Of a DNA stretch of 64,000 nt, positions 15,713 to 26,172 are shown one piece after another; positions within the stretch are counted from its first letter, which is position 1, and every line of letters starts with the position of its first letter. Made by a program: the position numbers and the translations under genes. Under the pieces are notes generated by a model. The model had not been told where the DNA came from. It ran no database searches and saw nothing but the letters and a program-made list of their open reading frames with translations. This DNA is from Ruegeria sp. YS9 (GTDB taxonomy: Bacteria; Pseudomonadota; Alphaproteobacteria; Rhodobacterales; Rhodobacteraceae). Location of the stretch: the NCBI RefSeq assembly GCF_024628725.1, contig NZ_CP102409.1, forward strand, positions 591,001-655,000, written 5' to 3'.

Positions 15713-18496
15713 ATGCTTGATGCAAGCCCAAACAAAACCGTCACCTTCAACCTGAACGGCGATGACGTCACCGTGCCCGAAGGGACCACCATCTGGGAAG
15801 CGGCCAATGGCCGTGGGCTGGTGATACCGCATCTGTGTCACAAACCGGCGCCGGGTTACAAACCCGATGGCAACTGCCGCGCCTGTATGGTCGAGGTGGA
15901 AGGCGAGCGCACGCTGGTCGCCTCGTGCATCCGCCCGGCTGCTGACGGGATGGTGGTCAAGACCGACAGTGACCGCGCCGAGAAATCGCGCGCCATGGTC
16001 ATGGAACTGTTGGTGGCCGACCAGCCCGAGGTGGCGCATGACAAATCGAGCCACTTCTGGGACATGGCCAAGCTGAACGATGTCAGCGACAGCCGTTTTC
16101 CGGCGAAAGAGCCCGAGAAGATTCCGCTGCTGGATGACAGCCATGTGGCAATGCGGGTCAATCTGGATGCCTGCATCAACTGCAACCTCTGTGTCCGCGC
16201 CTGTCGCGACGTGCAGGTGAATGACGTGATCGGCATGGCTGGTCGCGGGCATACCGCTCAGGTGGTGTTCGACCAGAACGACCCGATGGGCGATTCAACC
16301 TGTGTCGCTTGTGGTGAATGTGTTCAGGCCTGCCCGACCGGCGCCCTGATGCCTGCAACCGTGCTGGACGACCAACAGCAGGGCGACAGCAAAGATTACG
16401 ACTCTGAGACCGAAAGCGTCTGCCCGTTCTGCGGAGTGGGCTGCAAGGTTTCGCTGAAGGTCAAGGACGGCAAGGTCAAGTATGTCGAGGGTATCAACGG
16501 CCCGGCAAACGAAGGCCGTCTGTGCGTCAAGGGCCGGTTCGGGTTCGACTATATCCACCACCCGCATCGTCTGACCAAGCCGTTGATCCGGCGCGAGGAC
16601 GCGCCCGAGAAGGGGCTGAACGTCGATCCCGGCAACCTGTCGACCCATTTCCGCGAAGCATCATGGGAAGAGGCGATGGATCTGGCCGCAACCAGGCTGA
16701 AAGCCCTGCGCGACGAAGACCCGCGCAGCGTTGCGGGCTTTGGTTCAGCCAAATGCACCAACGAAGAGGCCTATCTGTTCCAGAAGTTCATCCGTCAGGG
16801 TTTCAAGCACAACAATGTCGACCACTGCACGCGGCTGTGCCACGCGTCGTCTGTTGCCGCTCTGATCGAGAATGTCGGCTCGGGTGCCGTGACCGCGACG
16901 TTCAATGAGGTCGAAAATTCGGACGTGGTTATCATCATCGGCGCCAACCCGATTGAAAACCATCCCGTCGCGGCGACCTATTTCAAACAGTTCGCCAAGC
17001 GCGGCGGCAAGCTGATCGTGATGGACCCGCGCGGCGTTGGTATGCGCAAGTTTGCCGACGAAATGCTGCAATTCCGGCCCGGTGCCGATGTCTCGATGCT
17101 GAACGCAATCATGAACGTGATCGTCGAGGAAGAGCTGTATGACAGCCAGTACATCCACCGCTGGACCGAGAACTGGGAGGCCGAGAAAGAGCACCTGCGC
17201 CAGTTCACGCCCGAGGCGATGGCACCGATCTGCGGCATCGAACCGGATCAGCTGCGCCGCGTTGCGCGCACCTTTGCGCAGGCCAAGGCCGGTCTGATCT
17301 TCTGGGGCATGGGCGTCAGCCAGCATATCCACGGCACCGACAATTCGCGCTGCCTGATCAGCCTTGCCCTGATGACGGGCAATGTGGGCAAGCCGGGCGC
17401 GGGTCTGCACCCGCTGCGGGGGCAGAACAACGTGCAGGGCGCGTCGGACGCAGGTCTGATCCCGATGTTCCTGCCGGACTACAAGACTGTTACCGATGAC
17501 AGTATTCGCGCGCAGTTCACCAGTGTCTGGAACTCGGACGACTTCTCGAACGAGAAGGGCCTGACCGTCACCGAGATCATCGACCAAGCCTATGCGGGCA
17601 ACATCAAGGGCATGTACATTCAGGGTGAAAACCCGGCCATGTCCGATCCGGATGTTGGCCACGCACGTGAGGCGCTGGCCAAGCTGGACCTGATGATCGT
17701 GCAGGACATCTTCCTGACCGAAACCGCGAACTATGCGGACATCATCCTGCCGGCCTCGGCGCTGTATGAAAAGAACGGCACGGTGTCGAACACCAACCGT
17801 CAGGTTCAGCGTGTCCGTCCGGCCGTGGCTCCTCCGGGTGAGGCACGCGAGGATTGGAAGATCACAGTCGAACTGGCACAACGGATCGGTCTGAACTGGG
17901 ATTATCCCGATGTGTCTGAGGTCTTTGCCGAGATGAAACTGACCATGGAGTCGCTGGACAATATCACCTGGGAACGGCTGGAAACCGAGACGATCACCTA
18001 TCCGTCGCTCAGCGAAACCGATCCCGGCCAGTCAATCGTGTTCGGTGATGGTTTCCCCCGCGCGGGCGGCAAAGCAAGGTTCACACCGGCCAGCGTCATC
18101 CCGCCCGATGAGGCGCCCGATGACGAGTACCCGATGATTGCCACCACCGGCCGTCAGCTGGAACATTGGCATACCGGTTCAATGACCCGCCGGGCAACGG
18201 TTCTTGACGCGGTCGAGCCCGAGGCCAACTGCTCGATGAACCCGCGCACTCTGAAGCTGATGGGAATTGATCCGGGCGAAATGATCCGCCTGACCACGCG
18301 TCGCGGTTCGATTGAAATCATGGTGCGCGCTGACCGGGCCATTGCCGAAGACATGGTGTTCATTCCGTTTGCCTATGTCGAAGCGGCGGCGAACATCCTG
18401 ACGAACTCGGCCATCGACCCTTACGGCAAGATCCCCGAGTTCAAATTCTCGGCCATTCGTGTCGAAAAGATCGAGGATGCGATGGCAGCGGAATAA
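15713..18496 (+). CDS. Formate dehydrogenase alpha subunit (molybdenum or tungsten bis-MGD)
   Basis: 927 residues from ATG 15713 (GGGAGA upstream). Domain order: [2Fe-2S] plant-type domain (C42, C55, C58, C72), two [4Fe-4S] ferredoxin motifs (C154-C157-C160-C164 and C197-C200-C203-C207), then the catalytic molybdopterin domain with its own [4Fe-4S] (C237, C240, C244, C271). The metal ligand is cysteine C376 in DHCTRLCH, not selenocysteine, followed by the conserved histidine. It oxidises formate to CO2 in the cytoplasm with the fused beta subunit. No fdhD-like sulfurtransferase gene follows; transcription ends at a terminator. Confidence 0.95.
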   Translation: MLDASPNKTVTFNLNGDDVTVPEGTTIWEAANGRGLVIPHLCHKPAPGYKPDGNCRACMVEVEGERTLVASCIRPAADGMVVKTDSDRAEKSRAMVMELLVADQPEVAHDKSSHFWDMAKLNDVSDSRFPAKEPEKIPLLDDSHVAMRVNLDACINCNLCVRACRDVQVNDVIGMAGRGHTAQVVFDQNDPMGDSTCVACGECVQACPTGALMPATVLDDQQQGDSKDYDSETESVCPFCGVGCKVSLKVKDGKVKYVEGINGPANEGRLCVKGRFGFDYIHHPHRLTKPLIRREDAPEKGLNVDPGNLSTHFREASWEEAMDLAATRLKALRDEDPRSVAGFGSAKCTNEEAYLFQKFIRQGFKHNNVDHCTRLCHASSVAALIENVGSGAVTATFNEVENSDVVIIIGANPIENHPVAATYFKQFAKRGGKLIVMDPRGVGMRKFADEMLQFRPGADVSMLNAIMNVIVEEELYDSQYIHRWTENWEAEKEHLRQFTPEAMAPICGIEPDQLRRVARTFAQAKAGLIFWGMGVSQHIHGTDNSRCLISLALMTGNVGKPGAGLHPLRGQNNVQGASDAGLIPMFLPDYKTVTDDSIRAQFTSVWNSDDFSNEKGLTVTEIIDQAYAGNIKGMYIQGENPAMSDPDVGHAREALAKLDLMIVQDIFLTETANYADIILPASALYEKNGTVSNTNRQVQRVRPAVAPPGEAREDWKITVELAQRIGLNWDYPDVSEVFAEMKLTMESLDNITWERLETETITYPSLSETDPGQSIVFGDGFPRAGGKARFTPASVIPPDEAPDDEYPMIATTGRQLEHWHTGSMTRRATVLDAVEPEANCSMNPRTLKLMGIDPGEMIRLTTRRGSIEIMVRADRAIAEDMVFIPFAYVEAAANILTNSAIDPYGKIPEFKFSAIRVEKIEDAMAAE

Positions 18497-18519
18497 GATC
18501 GCGGCCAGACTGAATGAAG

Positions 18520-18547
18520 GCGGCCTCTGGCAGGGGGCCGCTTTTTT
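18520..18547 (+). terminator. Intrinsic terminator after formate dehydrogenase
   Basis: GCGGCC and GGCCGC form a 6-bp GC stem with a 10-base loop followed by TTTTTT (18542-18547). It is placed 24 bases after the alpha-subunit stop. The rest of the gap to tamB shows nothing else recognisable. Confidence 0.8.
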
Positions 18548-18765
18548 CTTTGCCGCGCCGTCGTTCAAACGATTGCCCCATCTGACTTGCCCCGGCAATT
18601 CGTTGGGTTTTCAATTGGCCGCAGCACCACGCAAGTTTCAGCACTGGCGATGGCATCGCGACCACCAACGAAATCGGAACCAGGCGTCCATTTGGCAATT
18701 TGAACACCCGTCACCGGATCGTGCGAAACAAACGGATGGCTCACCTCGGCTTTTTTGACGGTTGG

Positions 18766-21700
18766 TCAATAGTCACGCTCGAAGAACACACCCACGCCGG
18801 TTTCTCCTCGGCCATCGACCGTACCGCGCACCGTGAAATTGTCCGTGACATCAAGGTTCAGGTTCACTTCGGTGTCACCTTCGGTGTTCACGGTGAAGTC
18901 TGTATAAAGGTTTTCACCCAGATACGCGCCTGCGCCCAAACGGCCCGCGCCGCTTTCCGTAGCACCTATGTCAACCGTATCCACTCCGGTGGAGTCCCGC
19001 AGGCCTTTGGTTGCATCACCTCCCGCACCGCTGAGCTGCGCCAGCGATGCCGCCATCTGCGCGATCAGGAACGGCGAGATTTCCGAAAACCGGTTCCCGA
19101 ACAACAACATCGCCAGCGCTTCTTCAGCCGGACGTTCAGGGTCGGAAAACACATTGACCTCAGGTGAATCCAGCGGACCAGCAATTTCGATTGTCGCCGT
19201 GCCGTCAGACGTGCTGGCTGAAGACTCGAACTCGATATACGGGGTCAGGTCGCCCTGCAACGTGACGATCCCCTTGGTCAGCGCCAATCTGCGGCCCAGG
19301 ATGTCGAAATTGCCCCGGATCAGTTCGATCTGACCGGACGGAACAACAGATGCTGTGGTGCCGCCGATGAGAATCCGACCGCCCAGTTCTGCATTCACGC
19401 CTCGCCCTCTGACAAAAACCGCCTTGGGTGCAAGCAGGCTGATATCCAGCGCAATACGTGATGCGCTTTTCTCGGATCCTTCGGTCACGACCAATCCGGC
19501 ACGCTCTCGCGTGACGAAACCGGCACGACTTTCGTTGATGTGCTGGATGTCCGGGATAGGTGCCGCGCCCACGGCGCCGGACGCGGCTGCAAGGTTGATG
19601 TTGGTTTCGTCAAACGTGATCTGACCGGCCAAAGAACTGTCTCCGGCCAACGCCCCGGTCATGGCAATCTGACCGTTCAGGGTGGTTTCATACAGCAACC
19701 GATCCGTCAGCACGAGGTTGTTCAGAGTGGTGGTGATCTGGGCGTTGAACGGAGGGGTCAGGTCAACAGGTCCGTCGACGGTAAAGTTGCCGCCCGCCCG
19801 AACCCCGCCATTCAGTGTGATGGTTGCGCGGCTTTGCGCCAGATCCACCTGACCACTGATCCCGGTAATGGTCTGGCCAGCACCCGGAACGGCAAGAGAT
19901 GTGCCCGAAGTGGTGATCGATCCGCTCAGCGACGCCAGCGCCGGAGCACCTTTGAGTGCCAGATCGAAGCGCGCCGACCCGTCGATCTTGTTTGGTGTGA
20001 TGAAGACATTCGCGATTCCAAGGTTTATGCCGCCCTGAGCCGTCAGATCCGCCTGACCGCGGGTTTCATCAAAGGTGCCGGCCAAGGTGGTGTCTATGTC
20101 GGCGGGCCCTTGCACCTTGGCGTCGATCGTCCAGACTCCATTGTCGCGCTGGGCCGTCCCTGTTGCTGCAACGGTGCCGGGAAACTCTGGAACAAACCGC
20201 TCGATCTGGTTCAGTTTGGCGTCAAAGTCGACGTCGGCAGACCCATCCCGCTCAACCGTTCCCTGAAGGCTGGCGTATGAGCTGTCAGGTCCGTCCAGGC
20301 GGGCAGTGCCTTCCAGCCCAGAACTGGTCGGAGCGACGTTCCCGCTCAGGTTAAGCGGGCCGGACAAGGTTTGCGACAGACGAGCAAGGTCATCCAGTTT
20401 GGCGGAAAAGTCCAAGCCGCCAGCGTTTCGGTCCAACTTGCCTGATGCGTTTGCCGACAGGGCGGTTCCAATCAGTTGGAACGTGCGGATGTTCAGGCCT
20501 TCGTCGTTGTTCACCGCGTCCACGGTCAGGTTCGTTCGCCCCTGGATCAGGTCGTCAACGGCGTCGATCCCGGTTTTGATATCGTCCGCAGCCAAATTGC
20601 CTTTTACGTCGAACGCCTTGCTGCCGACCGCGCCCTGGCCGGCAACATCGGCCCGGATCGCCCCAGCCAGATCGCGTTTGGCAAGGTTTGAAAACGGTGA
20701 CAGGTCCGGGATGTTCAGATTGGCCTGCCCGTCAATAGCCAAAGCATTCTTTGGATCGTCTATGGTGGCAGAGACCTTGGCGGTCAGGGCAGAACCGTTC
20801 ACCGTCGCGTCGCGGATCACAATCCGTTCCTGGTTCAGCGCACCGTCGAACGTAATCTCGTTGCGACCGACCAACAGCGGGTCGATCTCGGCCAGACCGG
20901 TCTTGATATCCCGGCCCGATACGCTGGCCGTGCCGTCAAACTCCAGCGTCTGAACGGTTCCTTTTCCGTTCAGTTTTGCTTGCACTGCGCCTCCGAGTTC
21001 GCGTTGGGCAAGGCCGGAAAACACGGACAGGTCCCGGGAATTGACCGTCGCCTGACCATCGATCGTCACGTTGCCATCAGGGGTCGTTACCGTGCCGTCG
21101 GCCTGGGCGCGCATGGTATCTCCGATCAGGGTGAAATCTCGGATGGTTACGCCATCTGCGCCGCGCCTGGCGTCGAGCGTTATCGTTGTATTGCCCTTGA
21201 TCACCGGATCGATGTCATCACGCCCGGTCGAGAGGTCGGTTCCTTCGACCTCCAGCTTGCCGTCGAAACTGCCTTCCAGTGGCGAGCCCCGACCGGTCAC
21301 CTTGGCCGAGACCTCGCCTCCCAACTCCAGTTGCGCCAGTTCCGAAAACCGGGACAGATCCGTGGCTTTCAAAGTGGCGGTGCCGTCGACGGCCAAGCCG
21401 GTGGACAGGCCGCTGACCAATGCGTCGACGCCCAATTCGTAGTCCGAACCGACCAGTTCGAGACCGGTCAGGTTCAGGGATTGGTCACTGCCATATTCGA
21501 AAGTGCCATCCAGAGTGACGAGGTCGCCTATTGCTGCATTCAGGGCCTCGTCCGCCAGACTAATACCGTCCAACGCGGCCTGCAGGTTGCCATTGATTTT
21601 TAGCGCTGCGCCCTGTTCCAGGGTCCCGTGAGCAGTAATTTGCGCGCGCTCCAAATCAACCTGCTCGGCCTGCACGGCGTTTGCAGTCAGACTCAAGTCC

Positions 21701-22854
21701 CAATGATTGCCGTTTTTTTCGTCGTACAGCGCCGAAATCTGTGCTGCTCCAACGGACGTGTCACCGCCCGAGGCTGGAAGAGTTACCCTTTCACCCTCCG
21801 GTGGCGTTATGCGTCCTTGCAGGGCCGCGAGTTGCAATCGCCCACCTGCCGCCAATTGTAGCTGGCCTTTCAGGTTCAGTGCTTGTGACGAGATCTCAAG
21901 CTCGTCAATTTCCAGCGCACCCTCAGGTTGGGTTCGCCCATCCACATAGAGCTGTGTTTTGGCACCGAAAAACGTATCCATTTCTTCGGCGACAAAAGGT
22001 GTCAAATCACCACCGAGATCGGCAGTAAACGCAATGCCATCTTCTGCGCTGGCCGCGGCAGTCGGGGCCGAGCGTAACCGAACCTGCCCTGTCACCCGAG
22101 GCTGACCATCGCTGCTGAGGCCGATATCTGCGGTGAAGTCGGTCACCGGTCCGGACCCTTTCGCGGTCAACCCAATCGGTGGACTGTCCGGAATTTTCAG
22201 AGTGGCCGAGATCAGGCCGCCCGCTGCCTCTGTCACCTGAAGGTCAAGATCGATCTGGCTGGTTGAATTCTGGAAGCCCGCTGCCAGCTTGATTTCATCG
22301 CCCGCCCGGTCCAGCCGGGTGATATCCAGATCGGTGTCCAGCGTCCCGTCGGCAAGTGACAGGTTGCCATTGACCGCCAGTTCTGCGGCTACTCCGATCA
22401 GAGGCTCGCCCAAAGCCAGCTCGTCGACACGAATTTCACCGATTTCGATAGCAACGGGCAGTTCAGGCAGTTGGAAACCTTTTGCCTCTGCGGTTGGCGG
22501 CGGCGTATCTTTGGTGGTGGTGCCCGGCGCGCGGGCGACGTCGATCTCTTGTGCAGTCAAGGCATTGACCGAGAACCGCCCACGGATCAAAGCCAGCCGG
22601 TTCCAGTCAAGTTCGGCATCCTTTATGGTCAGCCAGACCCCTTCGTCATCGGCAACCGTGATCTCTGCAATCGTGGCACGTGAACTCAGCGCACCTTGCA
22701 GGCCTTTGACGGTGACGTTCTGATCGTCGCCCGACAGTGTATCCTGTAGGAACCGCTCGATCATGCTACCGCCTTGGTCCTCCTGCGGATGTCCGGCCAC
22801 AGGCACGACCGCCAGCGCGCCGATCAGCAGAGGGTATGAAAGGTACCGTCTCAA
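18766..22854 (-). CDS. tamB: Translocation and assembly module subunit TamB
   Basis: 1362 residues, the expected size. An N-terminal signal/anchor (about 1-22) keeps it in the inner membrane. A very long periplasmic beta-rich region follows with repeated G-x-A-x-L-D-G style stretches, and a C-terminal DUF490/TamB domain (about 1000-1362) ends in an aromatic residue, ...FERDY. TamB bridges the envelope and cooperates with TamA in autotransporter assembly and, in newer work, phospholipid transport. Its ATG overlaps the tamA stop as ATGA, so the two are translationally coupled. Confidence 0.93.
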   Translation of the reverse strand: MRRYLSYPLLIGALAVVPVAGHPQEDQGGSMIERFLQDTLSGDDQNVTVKGLQGALSSRATIAEITVADDEGVWLTIKDAELDWNRLALIRGRFSVNALTAQEIDVARAPGTTTKDTPPPTAEAKGFQLPELPVAIEIGEIRVDELALGEPLIGVAAELAVNGNLSLADGTLDTDLDITRLDRAGDEIKLAAGFQNSTSQIDLDLQVTEAAGGLISATLKIPDSPPIGLTAKGSGPVTDFTADIGLSSDGQPRVTGQVRLRSAPTAAASAEDGIAFTADLGGDLTPFVAEEMDTFFGAKTQLYVDGRTQPEGALEIDELEISSQALNLKGQLQLAAGGRLQLAALQGRITPPEGERVTLPASGGDTSVGAAQISALYDEKNGNHWDLSLTANAVQAEQVDLERAQITAHGTLEQGAALKINGNLQAALDGISLADEALNAAIGDLVTLDGTFEYGSDQSLNLTGLELVGSDYELGVDALVSGLSTGLAVDGTATLKATDLSRFSELAQLELGGEVSAKVTGRGSPLEGSFDGKLEVEGTDLSTGRDDIDPVIKGNTTITLDARRGADGVTIRDFTLIGDTMRAQADGTVTTPDGNVTIDGQATVNSRDLSVFSGLAQRELGGAVQAKLNGKGTVQTLEFDGTASVSGRDIKTGLAEIDPLLVGRNEITFDGALNQERIVIRDATVNGSALTAKVSATIDDPKNALAIDGQANLNIPDLSPFSNLAKRDLAGAIRADVAGQGAVGSKAFDVKGNLAADDIKTGIDAVDDLIQGRTNLTVDAVNNDEGLNIRTFQLIGTALSANASGKLDRNAGGLDFSAKLDDLARLSQTLSGPLNLSGNVAPTSSGLEGTARLDGPDSSYASLQGTVERDGSADVDFDAKLNQIERFVPEFPGTVAATGTAQRDNGVWTIDAKVQGPADIDTTLAGTFDETRGQADLTAQGGINLGIANVFITPNKIDGSARFDLALKGAPALASLSGSITTSGTSLAVPGAGQTITGISGQVDLAQSRATITLNGGVRAGGNFTVDGPVDLTPPFNAQITTTLNNLVLTDRLLYETTLNGQIAMTGALAGDSSLAGQITFDETNINLAAASGAVGAAPIPDIQHINESRAGFVTRERAGLVVTEGSEKSASRIALDISLLAPKAVFVRGRGVNAELGGRILIGGTTASVVPSGQIELIRGNFDILGRRLALTKGIVTLQGDLTPYIEFESSASTSDGTATIEIAGPLDSPEVNVFSDPERPAEEALAMLLFGNRFSEISPFLIAQMAASLAQLSGAGGDATKGLRDSTGVDTVDIGATESGAGRLGAGAYLGENLYTDFTVNTEGDTEVNLNLDVTDNFTVRGTVDGRGETGVGVFFERDY

Positions 22855-24656
22855 AATGCCTGTCCGATCCCGATGTAGAACTGTAGCCCGTCCCCGGTGG
22901 GGCCGCTGACAGGATAGGCCAGATCAAGACGCAGGGGGCCAAACCCGCCCAGATCATATCTTACGCCGATACCGGCGCCCGAGTGGTCTTCCGCGCCGCT
23001 GCCGACAAAGGAAGACGTATCGACGACACCGTAGTCATAAAACCCGACCAGCGACAGGCTGTCGGTAACCTTGCCTCGGATCTCACCGGACAAGCCAATA
23101 AATGACTTGCCGCCTGCGACGCCGGTCCCGACCGGAATGCCGAGGCTTTCATACGGCTGCCCGCGCACGGTTCCCGCGCCACCGGAAAAGAACAGAAAGT
23201 CAGGTGTGACACCGTCTGCGGGTGGGCCAATCACGGATCCCAATTGCGCCCGCCCCGCCAGTACAATCCGTCCTCCGGTGCCAAGGCTGGTATAGGCGCG
23301 GCCATCGAAAAACAGACGAATTCCAGTGTCGCTGCCGGAAAAGCCGACAAAAGGCATGATCTGGGAATCCAGATAGAAACCGCGCGTGGCGCTGACTTTG
23401 CTGTCACGCTCATCCCATTCGGATCGGAACGGCACGATGAAATACCTGAACTTGCGCCCGCTGCCATATGCGTCATCTGCATCCGACCACTGAAATCCGG
23501 CCGATGCCTCGGCGTAAAGATTGTCCGAGAACGTTCGGCGCGCACCATAGGCCAGCGACGCCACCGTCACATTGTAGTTTTCCGTGTTGCGGCGTTCCAG
23601 CAGGGCGCTCCAGAAGGTGTTGTCATCAGGGCCAAGCCGGTCGGGTTGATCCAGACGCAATCCGATCCGGCCATCAATATCCTCTGCACCGCCAATATTT
23701 CGGACCGCCGCTTCGAAGCGCAGACGTTCTGCGCGCCTGAACATGTTGCGATGGGTCCACGTCGCGGTCACATCCACACCATCACGAGAGGCCAGTTCGA
23801 CACCAAAGGTCAACCGACGTTTGGGCAGGTCTTCGAACGTGGCATCGAAATCCAGTGTGCCATCCGGATTCGGCGTCTCTCGTTCCTGCAACGAGACCAC
23901 GTTGAACGTGCCGGTCCGGCGCAACCGTGTTCCCACCTTCTGAATTTTCTCGGGCGAATAGACCTCGCCACTGGGGAAGCCGGCGATCTTTTCGATGGAT
24001 CTGTGGCGCACGTCTGAATTGCCCTTTATGAGCATTTTGCCAAATGTCAGCCTGCGCCCGGGGTCAAGATCGATCTGAGCATCCAGGCGGGCCTGGGCGT
24101 GGCGCGCGATGATTGTCTGACCCGCAATTCCGGCTTTTGCGTGACCCGCGTCCCTCCATCCCTGAACACCGGCCGAGGAGGCCTGTTGAATGGCACCGGT
24201 CGTCGCCAGTTTCCCTGGGGCAAAGTCCTCGGGCAGTTCCGTTTCAGGGGCCAGGGGCTGAACTGTGGCGGTGCCTAATTTGAAGCGTGGCCCGGTTTCG
24301 ACGGTAATCGCAGCACGGTTGATTTGTGCAGGCACCGTGAGAGAGCTCAGCTCGGCCGCTTCCTGTCCATCAAGCTTGATGCTGACGACCGGGCTGAAAT
24401 ACCCTTCGTCGTACAGGATTTGCACAATCGTTCGGTAATCCGACAAGGCTCCCGAGAGGATTTCAAGCGGGGTGTCGAGGCCGCGTTCTTCAGCCGTGGT
24501 TACCGAGGATGTCTTTTCGAGGCGTTCAACCAGTTCTTTCGATGCGCCGGGGGCGGAAAGTGAGGTTTCCAGCGCCGCCAATGTGGTTGGGGCCAAAGTC
24601 ACGACTGCGGCCATCAGCCAGCGCCCCAGACGGCATTGCCGCTTGCTCCTTCGCAT
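22851..24656 (-). CDS. tamA: TamA / BamA-family outer-membrane assembly protein
   Basis: Omp85-family barrel with N-terminal POTRA domains (about 50-270 here) and a C-terminal 16-strand barrel. The conserved GGAGTVRGQPYESLG loop (the equivalent of the family VRGY/F motif) is visible, and the chain ends in aromatic FYIGIGQAF. I favour the ATG at 24656, giving 601 residues, because it begins directly with a basic signal peptide (MRRSKRQ ... TTLAA); an ATG at 24701 would add 15 residues without a better ribosome binding site. It is cotranscribed with tamB, overlapping by four bases. Confidence 0.92.
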   Translation of the reverse strand: MRRSKRQCRLGRWLMAAVVTLAPTTLAALETSLSAPGASKELVERLEKTSSVTTAEERGLDTPLEILSGALSDYRTIVQILYDEGYFSPVVSIKLDGQEAAELSSLTVPAQINRAAITVETGPRFKLGTATVQPLAPETELPEDFAPGKLATTGAIQQASSAGVQGWRDAGHAKAGIAGQTIIARHAQARLDAQIDLDPGRRLTFGKMLIKGNSDVRHRSIEKIAGFPSGEVYSPEKIQKVGTRLRRTGTFNVVSLQERETPNPDGTLDFDATFEDLPKRRLTFGVELASRDGVDVTATWTHRNMFRRAERLRFEAAVRNIGGAEDIDGRIGLRLDQPDRLGPDDNTFWSALLERRNTENYNVTVASLAYGARRTFSDNLYAEASAGFQWSDADDAYGSGRKFRYFIVPFRSEWDERDSKVSATRGFYLDSQIMPFVGFSGSDTGIRLFFDGRAYTSLGTGGRIVLAGRAQLGSVIGPPADGVTPDFLFFSGGAGTVRGQPYESLGIPVGTGVAGGKSFIGLSGEIRGKVTDSLSLVGFYDYGVVDTSSFVGSGAEDHSGAGIGVRYDLGGFGPLRLDLAYPVSGPTGDGLQFYIGIGQAF

Positions 24657-24807
24657 GAATTGCCCCAACTGTCCCAATTCCAGTTCTCTTGCCCGCGTCA
24701 TGCACGGTCGTTTGAATTCAGGTTAGAGCATCTGAATGCGGATGGGGAAAGGAATTATGCATGAGACGCGTTTTTTTGGGCCAAATTGTGTTGACGTCAC
24801 CGCCCGG

Positions 24808-25794
24808 CTATTCGGCTGCCATAAGGCGGGCCACGTCCAGCATTCGCGCCGAAAACCCCCATTCGTTGTCGTACCAGCCAAAGACCCTGACCTGATTTTC
24901 ACCCACCATACGGGTCTCGGGCCCGGCAATGACCAGCGATTCAGGGCGGGCCCGCAGGTCGGACGAGACCAGCGGCAAGTCAGTCCAGCCAAGCACAGGC
25001 GATGCAGCAACGGCCTGCTTCAGGGCATGATCGAAGGTTTCGGCACTCATGCCGCGCTGCAATGTGACCACAAGGTCCACGGCTGACACACTTGCCGTGG
25101 GAACGCGGACAGCCGCGCCCGAAATGCGCCCGGCCAGATGAGGCAGGACGACATCGATCAGGTGCATCGCGCTCGATGTGGTCGGCACCATCGACAGTGC
25201 CCCCGCCCGAGAACGGGCCAGGTCGCCGCGCGGGGCATCTACCATTGGCTGGCTGTTGGTATAACAGTGGATGGTGGTCATGTGCCCCGATGCGACGCCG
25301 CCGATCTCGTCTATGACCTTGACCAGTGGCACCAATCCGTTGGTGGTGCAGGATGCGTTTGACACAATCCGGGCGCTGCCCAGCTGGTCTTCGTTCGCAC
25401 CCAGAACGATGGTGACATCAGCGGCGGGGGAGGGGCCCGAGATCAGCACTTTGCCTGCGCCCGCGGTCAACCCGCGACGCGCAACGTCCGAACTGCGGGC
25501 GATACCGGTACAATCCAGCATGACGTCAACGCCCGACAGATCAACGCGGGACAGATCGGCGCTGTGGGTCATGGGAATTGAGTGCCCATCCACGATCAGC
25601 GCAGCGTCCCCCCCGGACACATCGCCGGGATAGGGGCCGAATGTGCTGTCGTATTTGAACAGGTATGCGCAGGTTTCCAGCGGCGCGATGTCATTGATCA
25701 GCACCAACTCGATATCTGCCCCTTCCGGCAGGGCCAGAACCTGCCGCAGGATCGTGCGGCCAATGCGGCCGAATCCGTTAATCGCGAGTTTCAT
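24808..25794 (-). CDS. gap: Glyceraldehyde-3-phosphate dehydrogenase
   Basis: 328 residues. NAD-binding MKLAINGFGRIGR starts the chain; catalytic C149 sits in SNASCTTNG and H176 in HCYTNSQ. The ND pair near residue 35 fits NAD specificity. It converts glyceraldehyde 3-phosphate to 1,3-bisphosphoglycerate. The ribosome binding site is poor, and an upstream in-frame TTG exists at 25800. It stands alone among unrelated genes, not with pgk or tkt, so it may be one of several gap paralogues; an erythrose-4-phosphate dehydrogenase role cannot be excluded from sequence. Confidence 0.88.
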   Translation of the reverse strand: MKLAINGFGRIGRTILRQVLALPEGADIELVLINDIAPLETCAYLFKYDSTFGPYPGDVSGGDAALIVDGHSIPMTHSADLSRVDLSGVDVMLDCTGIARSSDVARRGLTAGAGKVLISGPSPAADVTIVLGANEDQLGSARIVSNASCTTNGLVPLVKVIDEIGGVASGHMTTIHCYTNSQPMVDAPRGDLARSRAGALSMVPTTSSAMHLIDVVLPHLAGRISGAAVRVPTASVSAVDLVVTLQRGMSAETFDHALKQAVAASPVLGWTDLPLVSSDLRARPESLVIAGPETRMVGENQVRVFGWYDNEWGFSARMLDVARLMAAE

Positions 25795-25848
25795 GCGCAA
25801 GCTATGGCAGGCCGGTCGGGCGACCTCAATGCCTGATCTGACGCCGTG

Positions 25849-26172
25849 TCAGTTGCAGCTGACCTGCGAGAAAAACTGGCCCGAAATGTTCTGATACATA
25901 CTGGCCACGATCGGTTTGCACCCGGTTGCCTGCTGAATCGCGGCGATGGCCTGAACGGTGCGCAGGCGCGGCGGCGGGCCGAAGGGGTTGAGGTTGTTGT
26001 TGTCACGCGTGGCGCGATAGACGACCGGCGCATCGGAAACCTGTGTCACCGCCCAGGTGCGGCTCATGACGAACACGGATTTGGTTTCTTCTTTGGCCGA
26101 GATGGGTGATGCAAAAAGGGCCGCGGATGAAGCGAGTGCTGCGACGGCCAGCAGGGCAGGGCGTAGTTTCAT
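25849..26172 (-). CDS. Small secreted protein of unknown function
   Basis: 107 residues from ATG 26172, which has GGAG eight bases upstream. A clear signal peptide (about 1-26, cleavage after ISA) precedes a mature part of about 80 residues. This contains two cysteines, one near the middle and one second from the C-terminus (...SQVSCN), that could form a disulfide. Composition is ordinary and codon use matches neighbours. I do not recognise a family. It lies 54 bases upstream of gap on the same strand and is divergent from another small secreted protein. Confidence 0.7.
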   Translation of the reverse strand: MKLRPALLAVAALASSAALFASPISAKEETKSVFVMSRTWAVTQVSDAPVVYRATRDNNNLNPFGPPPRLRTVQAIAAIQQATGCKPIVASMYQNISGQFFSQVSCN

